Part shown: piece by piece, positions 18,801 to 27,266 of the stretch | How the letters are laid out: each line of letters opens with the position of its first letter | Position numbering within the stretch: the stretch's first letter is position 1 | DNA from: an uncultured Bacteroidia bacterium | Lineage (GTDB): Bacteria; Bacteroidota; Bacteroidia; Bacteroidales; Prolixibacteraceae | Length of the DNA: 64,000 nucleotides | Direction: 5' to 3' | Assembly: GCA_903897145.1 (NCBI GenBank) | Contig: CAIUAN010000048.1 | Span: forward strand, 1 to 64,000 | The notes under the pieces: model-generated | What the model was told of the DNA's origin: nothing | The model's database searches: none | The model's input: the letters and a program-made list of their open reading frames with translations, nothing else | Translations under genes and position numbers: made by a program

Positions 18801-18953
18801 TTTATCACCATGTAACAGCTTTCCATCTCTTGCGGGAGTTGTAGATTGCGCATAAATAGACGCACTAAATAAGATAGTTAAAGAGAGAACTAGTTGAAGC
18901 TTAATTCTCGATGAGGAAAATTTGATGCGATTGCTGACCAAAAATTTTTTCAT
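15879..18953 (-). CDS. Exported right-handed beta-helix protein (GH141-like) with CARDB-like and C-terminal sandwich domains
   Basis: A 1024-residue protein with an unusually long basic N-region before the signal hydrophobic core (cleavage near residue 36, IYAQ). The opening FYVSTNGNDSWSG with GPFLTIKRAQKAV and the interrupting small domain (VTYAAYPGEKPVITG, DAPGEWFFDKK) match the architecture of GH141/GH120-type beta-helix glycosidases. The helix (about 360-620) is followed by two CARDB-like Ig domains (about 640-830) and a DUF1349-like concanavalin-type sandwich (about 860-1020). GH141 includes alpha-L-fucosidase and xylanase members, so the substrate is open. It is the first gene of the minus-strand series, with a -7 promoter element upstream. 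Confidence 0.8.
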   Translation of the reverse strand: MKKFLVSNRIKFSSSRIKLQLVLSLTILFSASIYAQSTTPARDGKLLHGDKWLPFSYPAKADFYVSTNGNDSWSGTLSEPNSTKNDGPFLTIKRAQKAVRDLKSKVFFPKGKPIEKRWIGSPHPLGRGKDILVYIREGHYNLTQRLVFEPADGGERVETNLPTGAFEYHKLKDHYVTYAAYPGEKPVITGERPITNWTQKGKVWSAHFEADSVAMLIANGKKQVLARTPNQGYFVPPVISKNTEELYFKKGDLLPWKDLTGNRVVMLLRWHTGINSFSKIDTKTGIASLKAPQEGVVIVPPRFYVENVKSLMDAPGEWFFDKKLKEISYLPTSEIANPNTAQVGAPMINQLVEVRGELDKPVRNLRIYGLTFEGAITGKNISKGNYDGVDGSTGVLETSNVSSSAISYEYAHACEFVDGEVRSCLGTGITVKRGCYQTQILRSRFETLDDGGIYASGAARPGDSRDIVRETFIKYNKLYDCGGVNILANNTLMTTISHNYLTKTRGRYGIDVGGWSNLEEAIDGGYVVEYNHLDDVQRDADDSGAIKTAGLTFNSVIRKNLVHDVRAGFFNDNVGFWFDNMSSRWVSEENIYYNLEQGEMKLCAAMIEDNTYQRNFKIEPPINAPEIIIDGDPKFQISDLKIDASLVTKSGAIEAGSIVRVSATVNNSGSTGSSPIEFYLDGKIYQQKLFPVIRNNQRKIDFEIRIYDAGEHKVAIGSSPYQTVKVEGEKPTVVFENFILSEDRALNGEVLKATATAKNLTGKVQKLNARLFLDQQNAQNQPLELKENESKEVSFMISTSIGNHKVRIENSTEKTVQIFESRTLDLSKEKLLQYCSAKAKPSEISADGATNKYKITASGSDFYHAEDSYGAVYLKGIKGDFVATVKITGFSDRTHEWFRSGLFARNDISQSFDVQPGSKGSVLVFGTPGRAGIQYDEFANGCMHKASSQNLPENSKMPLYLKMVRHGDHFSGYISLDGQNWIIERHTQDIPELHSSIDLGLAAGGPDKRQYTVEFAEWKIEVAK

Positions 18954-19271
18954 GTTTGAGAAGCAGGTTAGTTTAGTACTGTTAGTTGTCGGTTGTCGAA
19001 TTCAAACCTATTTATTTTGGGGGACTAAATACAATGGGTTTTTGACTTTTGTCTATGGTTTTTTAACTAATTTAGGAAAATATTACGATTTAAAACTCTA
19101 AAATAGCGAAATATATATCGAATTGAGGTAAAATAACCGAAGTGTTTCACTTCAAGAATTGATTACTTTGTCTTGTTGAGGCCAATATTTAATTGTAAGC
19201 AATAAATTTAAAAGTCTAATTTAAGTTATTATTCTCAACTATAAGCCAACTAACTTCTAACATCGCATAAA
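18954..19271. other. Divergent intergenic region between the two glycan-catabolic operons
   Basis: This AT-rich 318-base stretch holds the start regions of both the minus-strand beta-helix operon and the plus-strand rhamnosidase operon. A good -7 element is seen only for the minus strand (separate entry). For the plus strand only imperfect matches are visible, for example TACTTTG near 19164. No open reading frame and no strong inverted repeat was found, so any shared regulator site is not evident. Confidence 0.6.
19003..19010 (-). promoter_or_regulatory. Predicted -7 element for the beta-helix operon
   Basis: On the minus strand this octamer reads TAGGTTTG, an exact match to the Bacteroidota TAnnTTTG element. 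An ATTG lies about 21 bases further upstream as a weak -33 box. It predicts a leader of about 45 nt before the ATG at 18953. Confidence 0.5.
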
Positions 19272-22200
19272 ATGAACAAGGTTCTTCTTATCCTGATCTG
19301 CTTTATAGGGATTGTCTTTCAGGTGCAAGGTCAAGATATTTCCAAATCGCTTCCGCTGGAACAAGCATTTCAGAACCCTACCAAAGACTATTGGCCTCAT
19401 ACCCGTTGGTGGTGGCCTGGAAATCCACTTTCTAAAGCAGAGATAACCTACGAACTTGAGCAAATGAGGAGCCATGGGATCCGAGGTGTTGAGCAGATCT
19501 CAATGGCAGACGTTTATGAGAAAGGTAATATTCCATACTTGTCAGATGAGTTTATGGAGATGCTAAAACATACGGTTAAGGAAGCAAAACGTTTGGATAT
19601 GGAAGTCTCGCTGAATTTTGGAGGACCCGGTTGGATCATCGGGGGCGAATGGGTGAAGGAGGAAGAAAAAAGTAAAGATATGGTTCCTACGTTCGTTGAT
19701 CTATCTGGTGGTCAGGTTTTCAATGGGATTTTGCCGGATCGACTTATTCAAACAAAACGATCATGGGAGCATCATTCTACTCAATTAGATGGCCATGAGA
19801 CACTTTTGGCTGTGGTGGCTGGTAAGCTAGGTAAGGATGGCAAAATCATAAAAAACAGTTTGGTGAACCTTACCAGCAAGGCCTCAGGAAAGAAATTAAG
19901 TTGGACTGCACCTGCTGGAGAGTGGCGTTTGATGGCTTTTTGGCTGAAGAAAAATGGAATCAGCAATGCGGTGGATCACTTTAATAAGCAAGCCATGGAA
20001 CACTATTGCGACTATCTGGGGACTAAGTTTGTAGATGCATTAGGAGACGAGATTGGCAAGACTGTGGACTCATTTTTTGCAGATAGCTTCGAACTTGCAA
20101 ACTTGTCAAGTGGGTTAAATTGGTCGACTGGCTTATTAGAAGCATTTCAAAAAGAGAAAGGCTATGACCTGGCCCCCTATCTTCCTGCAATCTGGTGGGA
20201 GGTTGGCGATGTAACGCCTAAAATTCGGTTTGATGTTAACGAGTTCTTGCACCACACCGGTTTAAATACTTTTTTTAAAACCTTTTTGGGATGGTGCGAG
20301 GACCATCATATACAAGGACGAATTCAAGCCTATGGTTTTAATACCGACAATATTGAAGCTTCAGGAATGTCGCATATCCCAGAGATGGAGATCACTGCCG
20401 GCGAGAAAGATGCGGCCGACTGGTTCGATACTCGCATTGGACCGAAGCAATATGTGGCTTCAGGTGCTCATATCTATGGACGAAAAGTGGTGTCAGCAGA
20501 GGTCTATACTTTTATCCATTGGGAGCGTTACCGCGAAACGCTCGAAGAGTTAAAGATTGCAAGCGATGGATACCTGTTGGCTGGGGCTACAAAATTCTAC
20601 AATCATGGTTTTAATTTCTCTCCAGAACATCAGGTTTCGCCCACTCGGTCGCTCCCTTTTGCCGCGTATATTCAACCGCAGAATGTATGGTGGAAATACT
20701 ATCCAAAACTGGCTGAATACATTGCTCGAAGCGCTTATCTTTTGCGTCAAGGGGATTTTAGTGCCGACATCGCGCTCTATTCTCCATTGGCAAATCAATG
20801 GGCCCTTAACGCACTAAATATGCGCCGCTGGACACGCGACTTTAATTGGGGTGAACTTGGTGCTTTATTGGTCTCAAATGGATATAACTACGACCTGATC
20901 AACGATGATGCCCTGCTGCATTTGACTAAGATTGAAGATGGAAAACTTAAAATCAGAAACCAAAATTATAAGTTGCTAATACTCCCAAATGTGGAGACCA
21001 TCCCATTGAAGACGCTAAAATTTATTGAGAAATATGTTGAGTCTGGAGGAATAGTTTTGGCACTCGAACGCATTCCCGAACGTTCAACAGGTCTTGCTAA
21101 TTATGTTCAATCAGACAAGGCGGTTAAAGAGTTAGCGAACGGATTATTTAATAAGCCTAAGGCAGAAGTGGGTAAGCCAATTGACCCTTATGGTCTATCT
21201 GGACCTGGCATCGTGGAGGGAATCAAGATGAATCCTTATGGTAAAGGTGGAACGTATCAACTGAAAAATGTGATCGATCGTCAAATCTGGTGGGATAAAC
21301 GGAGTAGCTCGCTCGATCCATTCTTGGAAACTATTCGAAAACATATCGCTCCCGATTTTGGCATCGACTTTATCGAGGAAGGGTTGCGTAAGAATGATGG
21401 ACTAACATTTATGCACCGTAAAATTGAGAATAAGGATTTTTACTTCGTTTCTAATGTTCAAAATAAACAGAGCAATATCCCCGTTACATTTAGGGTATCT
21501 AATAAGCTAATTCGGAAATGGAATCCTTATACCGGTGAGATTACTCCGGTTCTGAACTTCAATGAGGTTAAAGATGGAATTAAAGTTCCTTTAAGTCTAG
21601 CCCCTTACGAATCGTTGTTCTTAGAATTTTCACCTGGTCAGCCTGAACAATATCTTGCCAATTCAAATCTTACAGAGGTTCGGGAGTCAGGAACAAATCA
21701 ACTTCAGGCGGTGGCGACTCAGAATGGCAACTATTCGTCAACCTTAATCTCTAAGGGTGCTTCAAAAACAGTAAGTACTACCGTGACAGGCATTCCAGCC
21801 GTTTATAATGTTTCTGGAACTTGGAGCCTAACCCTTCAGGATCAACAAAATCAATCCACTACTAAGCAATTAGAATTCTTAACCTCTTGGACTGCGAGTG
21901 CTGAGACCCGAAATTTTAGTGGGACAGGACGGTATGAGATAAGTTTTAATTTGTCTGACGAGTATTTCTCCAAAGACGTTCAACTGAAATTAGATTTAGG
22001 TAAGATTGGTGAAGTTGCTGAAGTGACTCTGAACGATCAGAATCTGGGTGTCGTATGGATGCACGGACAGCAATTAGAAGCGACAAAGGCAGTCAAAAAG
22101 GGGGAGAATACTTTGGTTGTTTTGGTGACAAACACCTTAATCAATCGGATCTCTGCGATGAAAGTACCTCCCGCAATTCCAGCTGAATTGATCCCTAGAT

Positions 22201-22319
22201 TTGGTGGTGGAGCAAAAAATCCTGAGAATCCTCGTGAGTTTGGCTTTAAGGCCTTGCCAGTATCTGGATTAATAGGCCCAGTTCGTATTGTTCCTTCTAA
22301 GATAATGACTATTAAATAA
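19272..22319 (+). CDS. GH106-type alpha-L-rhamnosidase
   Basis: The 1015-residue exported protein (signal peptide about 1-20, QVQGQ) opens its mature part with WPHTRWWWPGNPLSKAEI and GIRGVEQISM, a pattern typical of GH106 rhamnosidases. These are inverting enzymes that remove terminal L-rhamnose from pectin side chains, rhamnosides and other heteroglycans. A long catalytic TIM barrel (about 40-560) contains DSFFADSFELAN and AEVYTFIHWERYRETLEELK. It is followed by beta-sandwich domains, the last (about 880-1000) resembling a galactose-binding fold (YEISFNLSDEYFSKDVQLKL, NTLVVLVTNTLINR). It starts a three-gene operon with the esterase 23 bases downstream. Annotation as GH106 is by motif recognition; the activity is inferred. 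Confidence 0.85.
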   Translation: MNKVLLILICFIGIVFQVQGQDISKSLPLEQAFQNPTKDYWPHTRWWWPGNPLSKAEITYELEQMRSHGIRGVEQISMADVYEKGNIPYLSDEFMEMLKHTVKEAKRLDMEVSLNFGGPGWIIGGEWVKEEEKSKDMVPTFVDLSGGQVFNGILPDRLIQTKRSWEHHSTQLDGHETLLAVVAGKLGKDGKIIKNSLVNLTSKASGKKLSWTAPAGEWRLMAFWLKKNGISNAVDHFNKQAMEHYCDYLGTKFVDALGDEIGKTVDSFFADSFELANLSSGLNWSTGLLEAFQKEKGYDLAPYLPAIWWEVGDVTPKIRFDVNEFLHHTGLNTFFKTFLGWCEDHHIQGRIQAYGFNTDNIEASGMSHIPEMEITAGEKDAADWFDTRIGPKQYVASGAHIYGRKVVSAEVYTFIHWERYRETLEELKIASDGYLLAGATKFYNHGFNFSPEHQVSPTRSLPFAAYIQPQNVWWKYYPKLAEYIARSAYLLRQGDFSADIALYSPLANQWALNALNMRRWTRDFNWGELGALLVSNGYNYDLINDDALLHLTKIEDGKLKIRNQNYKLLILPNVETIPLKTLKFIEKYVESGGIVLALERIPERSTGLANYVQSDKAVKELANGLFNKPKAEVGKPIDPYGLSGPGIVEGIKMNPYGKGGTYQLKNVIDRQIWWDKRSSSLDPFLETIRKHIAPDFGIDFIEEGLRKNDGLTFMHRKIENKDFYFVSNVQNKQSNIPVTFRVSNKLIRKWNPYTGEITPVLNFNEVKDGIKVPLSLAPYESLFLEFSPGQPEQYLANSNLTEVRESGTNQLQAVATQNGNYSSTLISKGASKTVSTTVTGIPAVYNVSGTWSLTLQDQQNQSTTKQLEFLTSWTASAETRNFSGTGRYEISFNLSDEYFSKDVQLKLDLGKIGEVAEVTLNDQNLGVVWMHGQQLEATKAVKKGENTLVVLVTNTLINRISAMKVPPAIPAELIPRFGGGAKNPENPREFGFKALPVSGLIGPVRIVPSKIMTIK

Positions 22320-22342
22320 TTATATCTCAATAATCAGATTTT

Positions 22343-23857
22343 ATGAAAACGCTTATAATTTTTGCTTTTGTCCTTTCTCAATCATTGCTTTTTGCCAATC
22401 CTGCATCCGTGCAGTTGCCTCATGTGAAAGTGAAGATCACGGTCTCAGAGGAGGTTCGTTCCTCGTTTGTCAAGGGTGGTCGGATCTTGCTTTATGTAGG
22501 AACCAATAGTCATAAAGAACCGCGCAATAGTTCTGAATTTGTGATGGGTATCAATCCGAAAGATTGGAATTCATCGCAGTCGTTTGAGTTAGACATCGCT
22601 TCACCTAGCGTAATGCATACCAACATTGAAGCCGACTTTTTGAAGACAACAAAAAAAGTGTATTGTCAAGTGATTTATAAGCAGAATGTCGATGATGGTC
22701 AAGCAAATATACCTGGCAATATCTATAGTACGGTTGATTCGGTTAGTCTGGTGAATGGTGCTCATGCCACTCTTAAACTAAAAACCATTATACCTCCATT
22801 TGAGATTGTAGAGCATAAATTTGTCAAGACAGTTATTATCAAAAGCAAGCTTTTGTCTGATTTTTGGAAACGACCACGCGAACTAAAAGCATCTATTCTT
22901 CTTCCTGCAAGCTATTATGATAATCCAGGTAAGTCGTACCCTATTTGCTATCGTGTTCCTGGCATCAATGGTCGCTACGATGGGGTGAATGGTAGGGTTA
23001 AGAATAAAGATTTTATGGATTGGTGGTTTGCAAAAGAGACTCCACAGATTATATATGTCTTCGTGGATTCGCAAGGGCCTTATGGCGATTCATATCAAGT
23101 TGATTCTGAAAATAACGGACCTTGTGGACAAGCGTTAACAGAAGAGTTAATACCTGAAATTGAAAAACAAGTACACTACAAGAAAGATTCTGGCAAACGA
23201 TTTCTTGCTGGGGCCTCTACTGGAGGATGGGTGGTCTTAGGTTTACAAATTTTTTATCCCGATTTCTTCAATGGAACCTGGTCTTATAGTCCAGATCCAG
23301 TTGACTTCGAACATTATGGATTGATCGATATTTACCACGATGAGAGTGCATTTTACAATCGCTTTGGTTACCTTCAACCTGAGTCGCGCACCATTTATGA
23401 TGAGCCTCGTGGTTCGATGAAAGAGGCTATTGAAGATGAAAATGTAATAAGCCGAACGAACACGTATGCGATTTCAGGAAACCAGTTTGGATCATACAAC
23501 GCCGTTTTTGGTCCAAGAGGGAAAGATGGACTTCCAACTTTAATGATAGATCCAATTACAGGTAAGATTGACCATGCCATTGCTAAACAATGGGAGAAAT
23601 ATGATCTCAAAAAAGTGCTTCAAAAAAACTGGTCCGTCCTCGGTCCGAAACTGCAAGGTAAGATCTGGATCTGGAGTGGCGATAGCGATGGGCTTTATTC
23701 CAATGTGGCGACTCGTTTCTTAAAGATTTATCTTGATAAGACCGAAAATCCAAAATCGGATGCGAAAATTTCGTTTACCGCCATGGCTGGACATTGTGCA
23801 GAGTGGAGCGATAAAGCGGTGCTAAATATGATTGCTGAAAAGGCGAATAAGCATTAA
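22343..23857 (+). CDS. Exported alpha/beta-hydrolase, EsteraseD/putative esterase family
   Basis: This 504-residue secreted protein (signal peptide about 1-18) has an N-terminal beta-rich domain of about 160 residues and then an alpha/beta-hydrolase fold of the esterase D/feruloyl-esterase-like family. The nucleophile is Ser292 in LAGASTGGW, the probable catalytic His is in MAGHCAEW near the C-terminus, and an acidic residue is likely in WSGDSDG. The family removes acyl groups from sugars or other small esters. Placement directly after the rhamnosidase suggests deacylation of the same substrate to expose linkages; this is inference. The following propeller-phosphoesterase starts 13 bases after the stop. 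Confidence 0.83.
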   Translation: MKTLIIFAFVLSQSLLFANPASVQLPHVKVKITVSEEVRSSFVKGGRILLYVGTNSHKEPRNSSEFVMGINPKDWNSSQSFELDIASPSVMHTNIEADFLKTTKKVYCQVIYKQNVDDGQANIPGNIYSTVDSVSLVNGAHATLKLKTIIPPFEIVEHKFVKTVIIKSKLLSDFWKRPRELKASILLPASYYDNPGKSYPICYRVPGINGRYDGVNGRVKNKDFMDWWFAKETPQIIYVFVDSQGPYGDSYQVDSENNGPCGQALTEELIPEIEKQVHYKKDSGKRFLAGASTGGWVVLGLQIFYPDFFNGTWSYSPDPVDFEHYGLIDIYHDESAFYNRFGYLQPESRTIYDEPRGSMKEAIEDENVISRTNTYAISGNQFGSYNAVFGPRGKDGLPTLMIDPITGKIDHAIAKQWEKYDLKKVLQKNWSVLGPKLQGKIWIWSGDSDGLYSNVATRFLKIYLDKTENPKSDAKISFTAMAGHCAEWSDKAVLNMIAEKANKH

Positions 23858-23870
23858 TTAATTCTACAGT

Positions 23871-26564
23871 ATGATTAAAACCATAAATATGAAATTTCTC
23901 CTTATACTAAGTTTTTTGGCTTGTTCTCTAGTTTCTGGGTTTTCTCAGTCGCTTAAAGAATCGGCTCAGCAAAAAAAATACCGGACGACATATGAAGCTA
24001 GTACCTTAAGCGAATCTGCATTGCCTGTTGCGATGCCCTATAATCGTTGGATCGATCCTGCTGGAGAGCAAGTCTATTATGGCGATCAAGGGGATGAAAA
24101 TCACGCACTCGATTGTGCGGTCTCTCCCGATGGGAAGTGGATTGCTGTCGAAGGTCGATATTCGGTTGTAATTATCGATCCAAAAACCAAGAAAATCGCT
24201 TCTCGTCTTCTTTTAAGAGCACCTGCAGTCAAAGACAATCTGATGAATACATATTGTGGAATAGCTTGGCTTAAAACAGGTGATAGCTACGAATTGTATT
24301 GGAGCGCTGTTATAAAATCGAGTAAGTCGGCAGTGGTACGAGCAAGTTGGGATGGGAAGCAGATCAAAATCATAAAAACCATATTTTTCGATGCCGTTAA
24401 GCCTGCGGAGAGTGCTTTGCCTAATGAGCTGCTGGTGGCCGTCGAAGGTGGCGTGCCTGTTTTAACGGTTGTTCTAAATGGGAATAATGTGGTTCAGAAA
24501 TTGGATGTCCTAACCGGCAAATTAATCTGGTCAACAGAAGTTGGCGTGGCCCCATTTGGTATCGCTCAGGCGAATGGCAAACTTTATGTTACGAATTGGG
24601 CTGGATCAACGCCAGAGGCTTCTGATCCGAATGTCGCAGGAGTACCTTGGGGTCTTGCCAAGGTAGATCCACGAACTGGAGCAACACGTGAAGGGTCTGT
24701 CACGGTATTGGATCCAGTATCTGGAAAGAAATTAAATGAGATTGTCGTAGGGCTTCATCCTGGAGATATTGTCGCGTCTGCCGATCAGAAATTTATTTTT
24801 GTGGCAAATGCCAATAGTGATATCGTTTCAGTTATTGGGACTTCAGATGACCAAGTGTCGGAAAATATTTCGGTGCGACTGTCAGAGGGGAAGAATAAAT
24901 ATTTTGGAGATTCTCCGAATGGATTAGGGGTTTCTAAAGATGGAAAAATGCTCTATGTTGCCAATGGAATGGACAATGCTTTGGCGGCGGTGAGCTTGGG
25001 CAAACTAGCCTCTACGGTATCTTCGGAGAACTCAAGCAAAGTAAAAGGTTTTATACCAACTGGAGCTTATCCGGGTGGCGTGGCTGTTTATCGCGATAGT
25101 CTGCTGTTTGTCGCAAACATCGAAGCCGAAGGATCGCGAACACCTAATGCATCTGAAAAAACCAATAATACTGTCTATACTGCCCATCGTATGATGGCCT
25201 CTGTATCGATTATTCCCCTGCCAGATAAGGCGCAGTTGGATAAATACACGACCAAAGTGGAGGAGACCAATCAGCTATTCCGACTCGCCTTAACCGATAA
25301 GTTGCCTCGTAAAAATCAAGCTCCAGTGCCTGTTCCGCTCCGTATTGGAGAGCCGTCGGTCTTTAAGCATGTGGTATATATCATCAAAGAAAATCGAACG
25401 TATGATCAGGTACTTGGTGATATGCCAGCTGGAAATGGCGATTCTGCCCTTTGTGTCTTTGGAAAGAAGATTACTCCTAATATGCATAAGCTAAGTGATG
25501 AATTCTCGCTCCTCGACAACTACCATGCATCAGGAAAATGCTCTGGCGAAGGTCATCAATGGACCGACATGGGTATCGTCACCGATTGGGTTGAGAAAAA
25601 TGTTCGAGCTTGGATCCGCAGCTATCCTCATGTGCAACGCGATGCTTTGGTTTATGCGTCAACAGGATTTATCTGGGATAACGCCATTAAACATGGCAAG
25701 AGTGTTCGAGTTTATGGAGAGGCCTGCGACATAGAATTGGATAAAGATGTGACCTGGAGTTCATCATACGAAGGATTCCTAAAAGGCGAGCCGCTGAAGT
25801 TTAAAAATACGACGACTATTAAACCGGTCGAAAAAATCTTAAGTCAAACTTTCCCATGCTCTGCAACCCATCAGATACCTGATGTTTTGCGGGCACAAGC
25901 ATTTATCAATGAGCTTAAAACTTACGATCAAAGCGAAGGTGATCAGTGGCCTGAGCTCATGGTGGTTGCCCTTTCAGCCGATCATACCGCGGGTACTCGT
26001 CCCGGTGTTCCAACCCCTCGAGCTATGGTTGCAGACAATGACTTGGCCGTGGGTAAGATTGTCGAGGCGATTTCGAAAAGTAAATTTTGGAAAAATACTG
26101 TCATCTTAACCACCGAGGATGACTCTCAAGATGGTTGGGATCATGTGTCGGCTTATCGCACCGTTGGATCGGTTGTTAGTGCCTATTCAAAGTTAAAGAA
26201 AACCGTAAGCACGAACTATAATCAAGTATCTATGGTTCGTACGATCGAACAGATCTTGGGCATGGCGCCCATGAATATTAGCGATGCAACAGCGATGCCA
26301 ATGTTCGACTGCTTCACATCTGTTCCTGACTTTGCCCCATTCAATTCAGTGCCAAATCAAATTCCTTTGAATGAGATGAACAAAAGCCTGGCTGAATTAA
26401 AAGGAAAAGCGCTTCACTACGCCCGCAAAAGCATGGAGCCTCAGTTCGATTATATCGATACGGGCGACGACGATTTATTCAATCGGATTATCTGGTATGC
26501 GATGAAAGGAAAGACTGCTTACCCATCAAGATATAGCGGTGATTCAAAAGATGATAAGGATTAA
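23871..26564 (+). CDS. Bifunctional YncE-type propeller / alkaline-phosphatase-superfamily phosphoesterase
   Basis: An 897-residue exported protein. The ATG at 23889 (MKFLLILSFLACSLVSG) gives a cleaner signal peptide than the first ATG at 23871; both are possible. Residues about 90-470 form a YVTN/YncE-like seven-bladed propeller (VAVEGRYSVVIIDPKT, FVANANSDIVSVI, LYVANGMDNALAAVS). Residues about 500-850 are a phosphoesterase domain of the phospholipase C/acid phosphatase family (YIIKENRTYDQVLGDM, ASGKCSGEGHQWTDMGIV, ILTTEDDSQDGWDHVSAYRT), with plausible metal-binding Glu, Asn, Asp and His residues. Such fusions are recognised in Bacteroidota but their substrate is unknown. It ends the rhamnosidase operon and could remove a phosphate or phosphodiester decoration (inference). 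Confidence 0.85.
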   Translation: MIKTINMKFLLILSFLACSLVSGFSQSLKESAQQKKYRTTYEASTLSESALPVAMPYNRWIDPAGEQVYYGDQGDENHALDCAVSPDGKWIAVEGRYSVVIIDPKTKKIASRLLLRAPAVKDNLMNTYCGIAWLKTGDSYELYWSAVIKSSKSAVVRASWDGKQIKIIKTIFFDAVKPAESALPNELLVAVEGGVPVLTVVLNGNNVVQKLDVLTGKLIWSTEVGVAPFGIAQANGKLYVTNWAGSTPEASDPNVAGVPWGLAKVDPRTGATREGSVTVLDPVSGKKLNEIVVGLHPGDIVASADQKFIFVANANSDIVSVIGTSDDQVSENISVRLSEGKNKYFGDSPNGLGVSKDGKMLYVANGMDNALAAVSLGKLASTVSSENSSKVKGFIPTGAYPGGVAVYRDSLLFVANIEAEGSRTPNASEKTNNTVYTAHRMMASVSIIPLPDKAQLDKYTTKVEETNQLFRLALTDKLPRKNQAPVPVPLRIGEPSVFKHVVYIIKENRTYDQVLGDMPAGNGDSALCVFGKKITPNMHKLSDEFSLLDNYHASGKCSGEGHQWTDMGIVTDWVEKNVRAWIRSYPHVQRDALVYASTGFIWDNAIKHGKSVRVYGEACDIELDKDVTWSSSYEGFLKGEPLKFKNTTTIKPVEKILSQTFPCSATHQIPDVLRAQAFINELKTYDQSEGDQWPELMVVALSADHTAGTRPGVPTPRAMVADNDLAVGKIVEAISKSKFWKNTVILTTEDDSQDGWDHVSAYRTVGSVVSAYSKLKKTVSTNYNQVSMVRTIEQILGMAPMNISDATAMPMFDCFTSVPDFAPFNSVPNQIPLNEMNKSLAELKGKALHYARKSMEPQFDYIDTGDDDLFNRIIWYAMKGKTAYPSRYSGDSKDDKD

Positions 26565-26609
26565 TTAAGAATCCATTTTTGATTGGAACATTTTTGTCTG
26601 AGTTATTGT

Positions 26610-26617
26610 TATTTTTG
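26610..26617 (+). promoter_or_regulatory. Predicted -7 element for the orphan membrane protein
   Basis: TATTTTTG matches TAnnTTTG exactly, with TTGG about 23 bases upstream as a weak -33 box. The predicted start of transcription (about 26624) lies downstream of the in-frame GTG at 26617, which argues that translation starts at the ATG at 26665. Confidence 0.45.
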
Positions 26618-26664
26618 TGTCAATCGAAAATTTCGATTTCAGTAAAAAATTTAATTTTTTAGGT

Positions 26665-27027
26665 ATGAAAGTATATGTTGTAAGCATGTTGAATGCGATC
26701 GTTTTAATCACTTTGGGACTAATGGGATACTGTGGCTCACAGACTCCATCTCCAACTGCGTTGATTCCTGTTTTTGCGGGTGTTTTATTGCTCGGATTTG
26801 TTAGAGGTGTGAAATCTGGCAATCGTGTAATCGCTCATCTTGCCGTTTTGGTAACATTTGGACTTTTAATAGCATTTATCAAGCCATTGTCTGGTGCCAT
26901 TGGCCGCGACGATTGTTCCGCTGTTTGGCGTATCTCAATCGAGATGCTCTCTTGTGCTATTAGCATGGTTTATTTTATCCGTAGCTTTATTGCAATTCGC
27001 AAAGCTAGAGAAGCTGCAGGCGAATAA
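26665..27027 (+). CDS. Small four-helix membrane protein, unknown function
   Basis: From the ATG at 26665 the protein has 120 residues with four hydrophobic segments (about 5-22, 31-48, 54-72 and 88-106) and a short basic, soluble C-terminus (RKAREAAGE). The frame is open back to a GTG at 26617, but that overlaps a predicted promoter. The GYCGSQTPSPTALIPVFAG stretch and the small-residue-rich helices are loosely like TMEM14-type membrane proteins, a weak impression only. It is a single-gene unit: its own -7 element is upstream and a 17-bp stem terminator lies 19 bases after the stop. No function can be assigned. Confidence 0.75.
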   Translation: MKVYVVSMLNAIVLITLGLMGYCGSQTPSPTALIPVFAGVLLLGFVRGVKSGNRVIAHLAVLVTFGLLIAFIKPLSGAIGRDDCSAVWRISIEMLSCAISMVYFIRSFIAIRKAREAAGE

Positions 27028-27046
27028 TTAGTCTAGCTTCTTTTTT

Positions 27047-27087
27047 GAATGGCTTTTTTCTAAATCTGTATTAGAAAAAAGCCATTC
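27047..27087. terminator. Strong hairpin terminator after the small membrane protein gene
   Basis: Perfect 17-bp arms GAATGGCTTTTTTCTAA and TTAGAAAAAAGCCATTC enclose a 7-nt loop. The T-rich upper stem resembles a rho-independent terminator. It isolates the upstream gene from the permease operon. Confidence 0.75.
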
Positions 27088-27198
27088 TTATTTCCAAGGG
27101 AGACTATGTAAGCTCTTTATCTTTTATTTTTTTCCTGATTATAACCATTTCTTAACCTAAAACTTTGCCTCTGATTAAGCCATCAAAAAAAACTATTC

Positions 27199-27206
27199 TA
27201 TCTTTG
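27199..27206 (+). promoter_or_regulatory. Predicted -7 element for the permease/ligase operon
   Basis: TATCTTTG fits TAnnTTTG exactly; no convincing -33 box is seen at the usual distance. It predicts a leader of about 54 nt before the permease ATG at 27267. The G-run directly after it (GGGGGTAGGG) is unusual for this AT-rich genome. Confidence 0.45.
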
Positions 27207-27266
27207 GGGGTAGGGTATAAAATAGGGGTTGAAACTCAAAATTCTCACTAAATTAAATCGAAAGCT

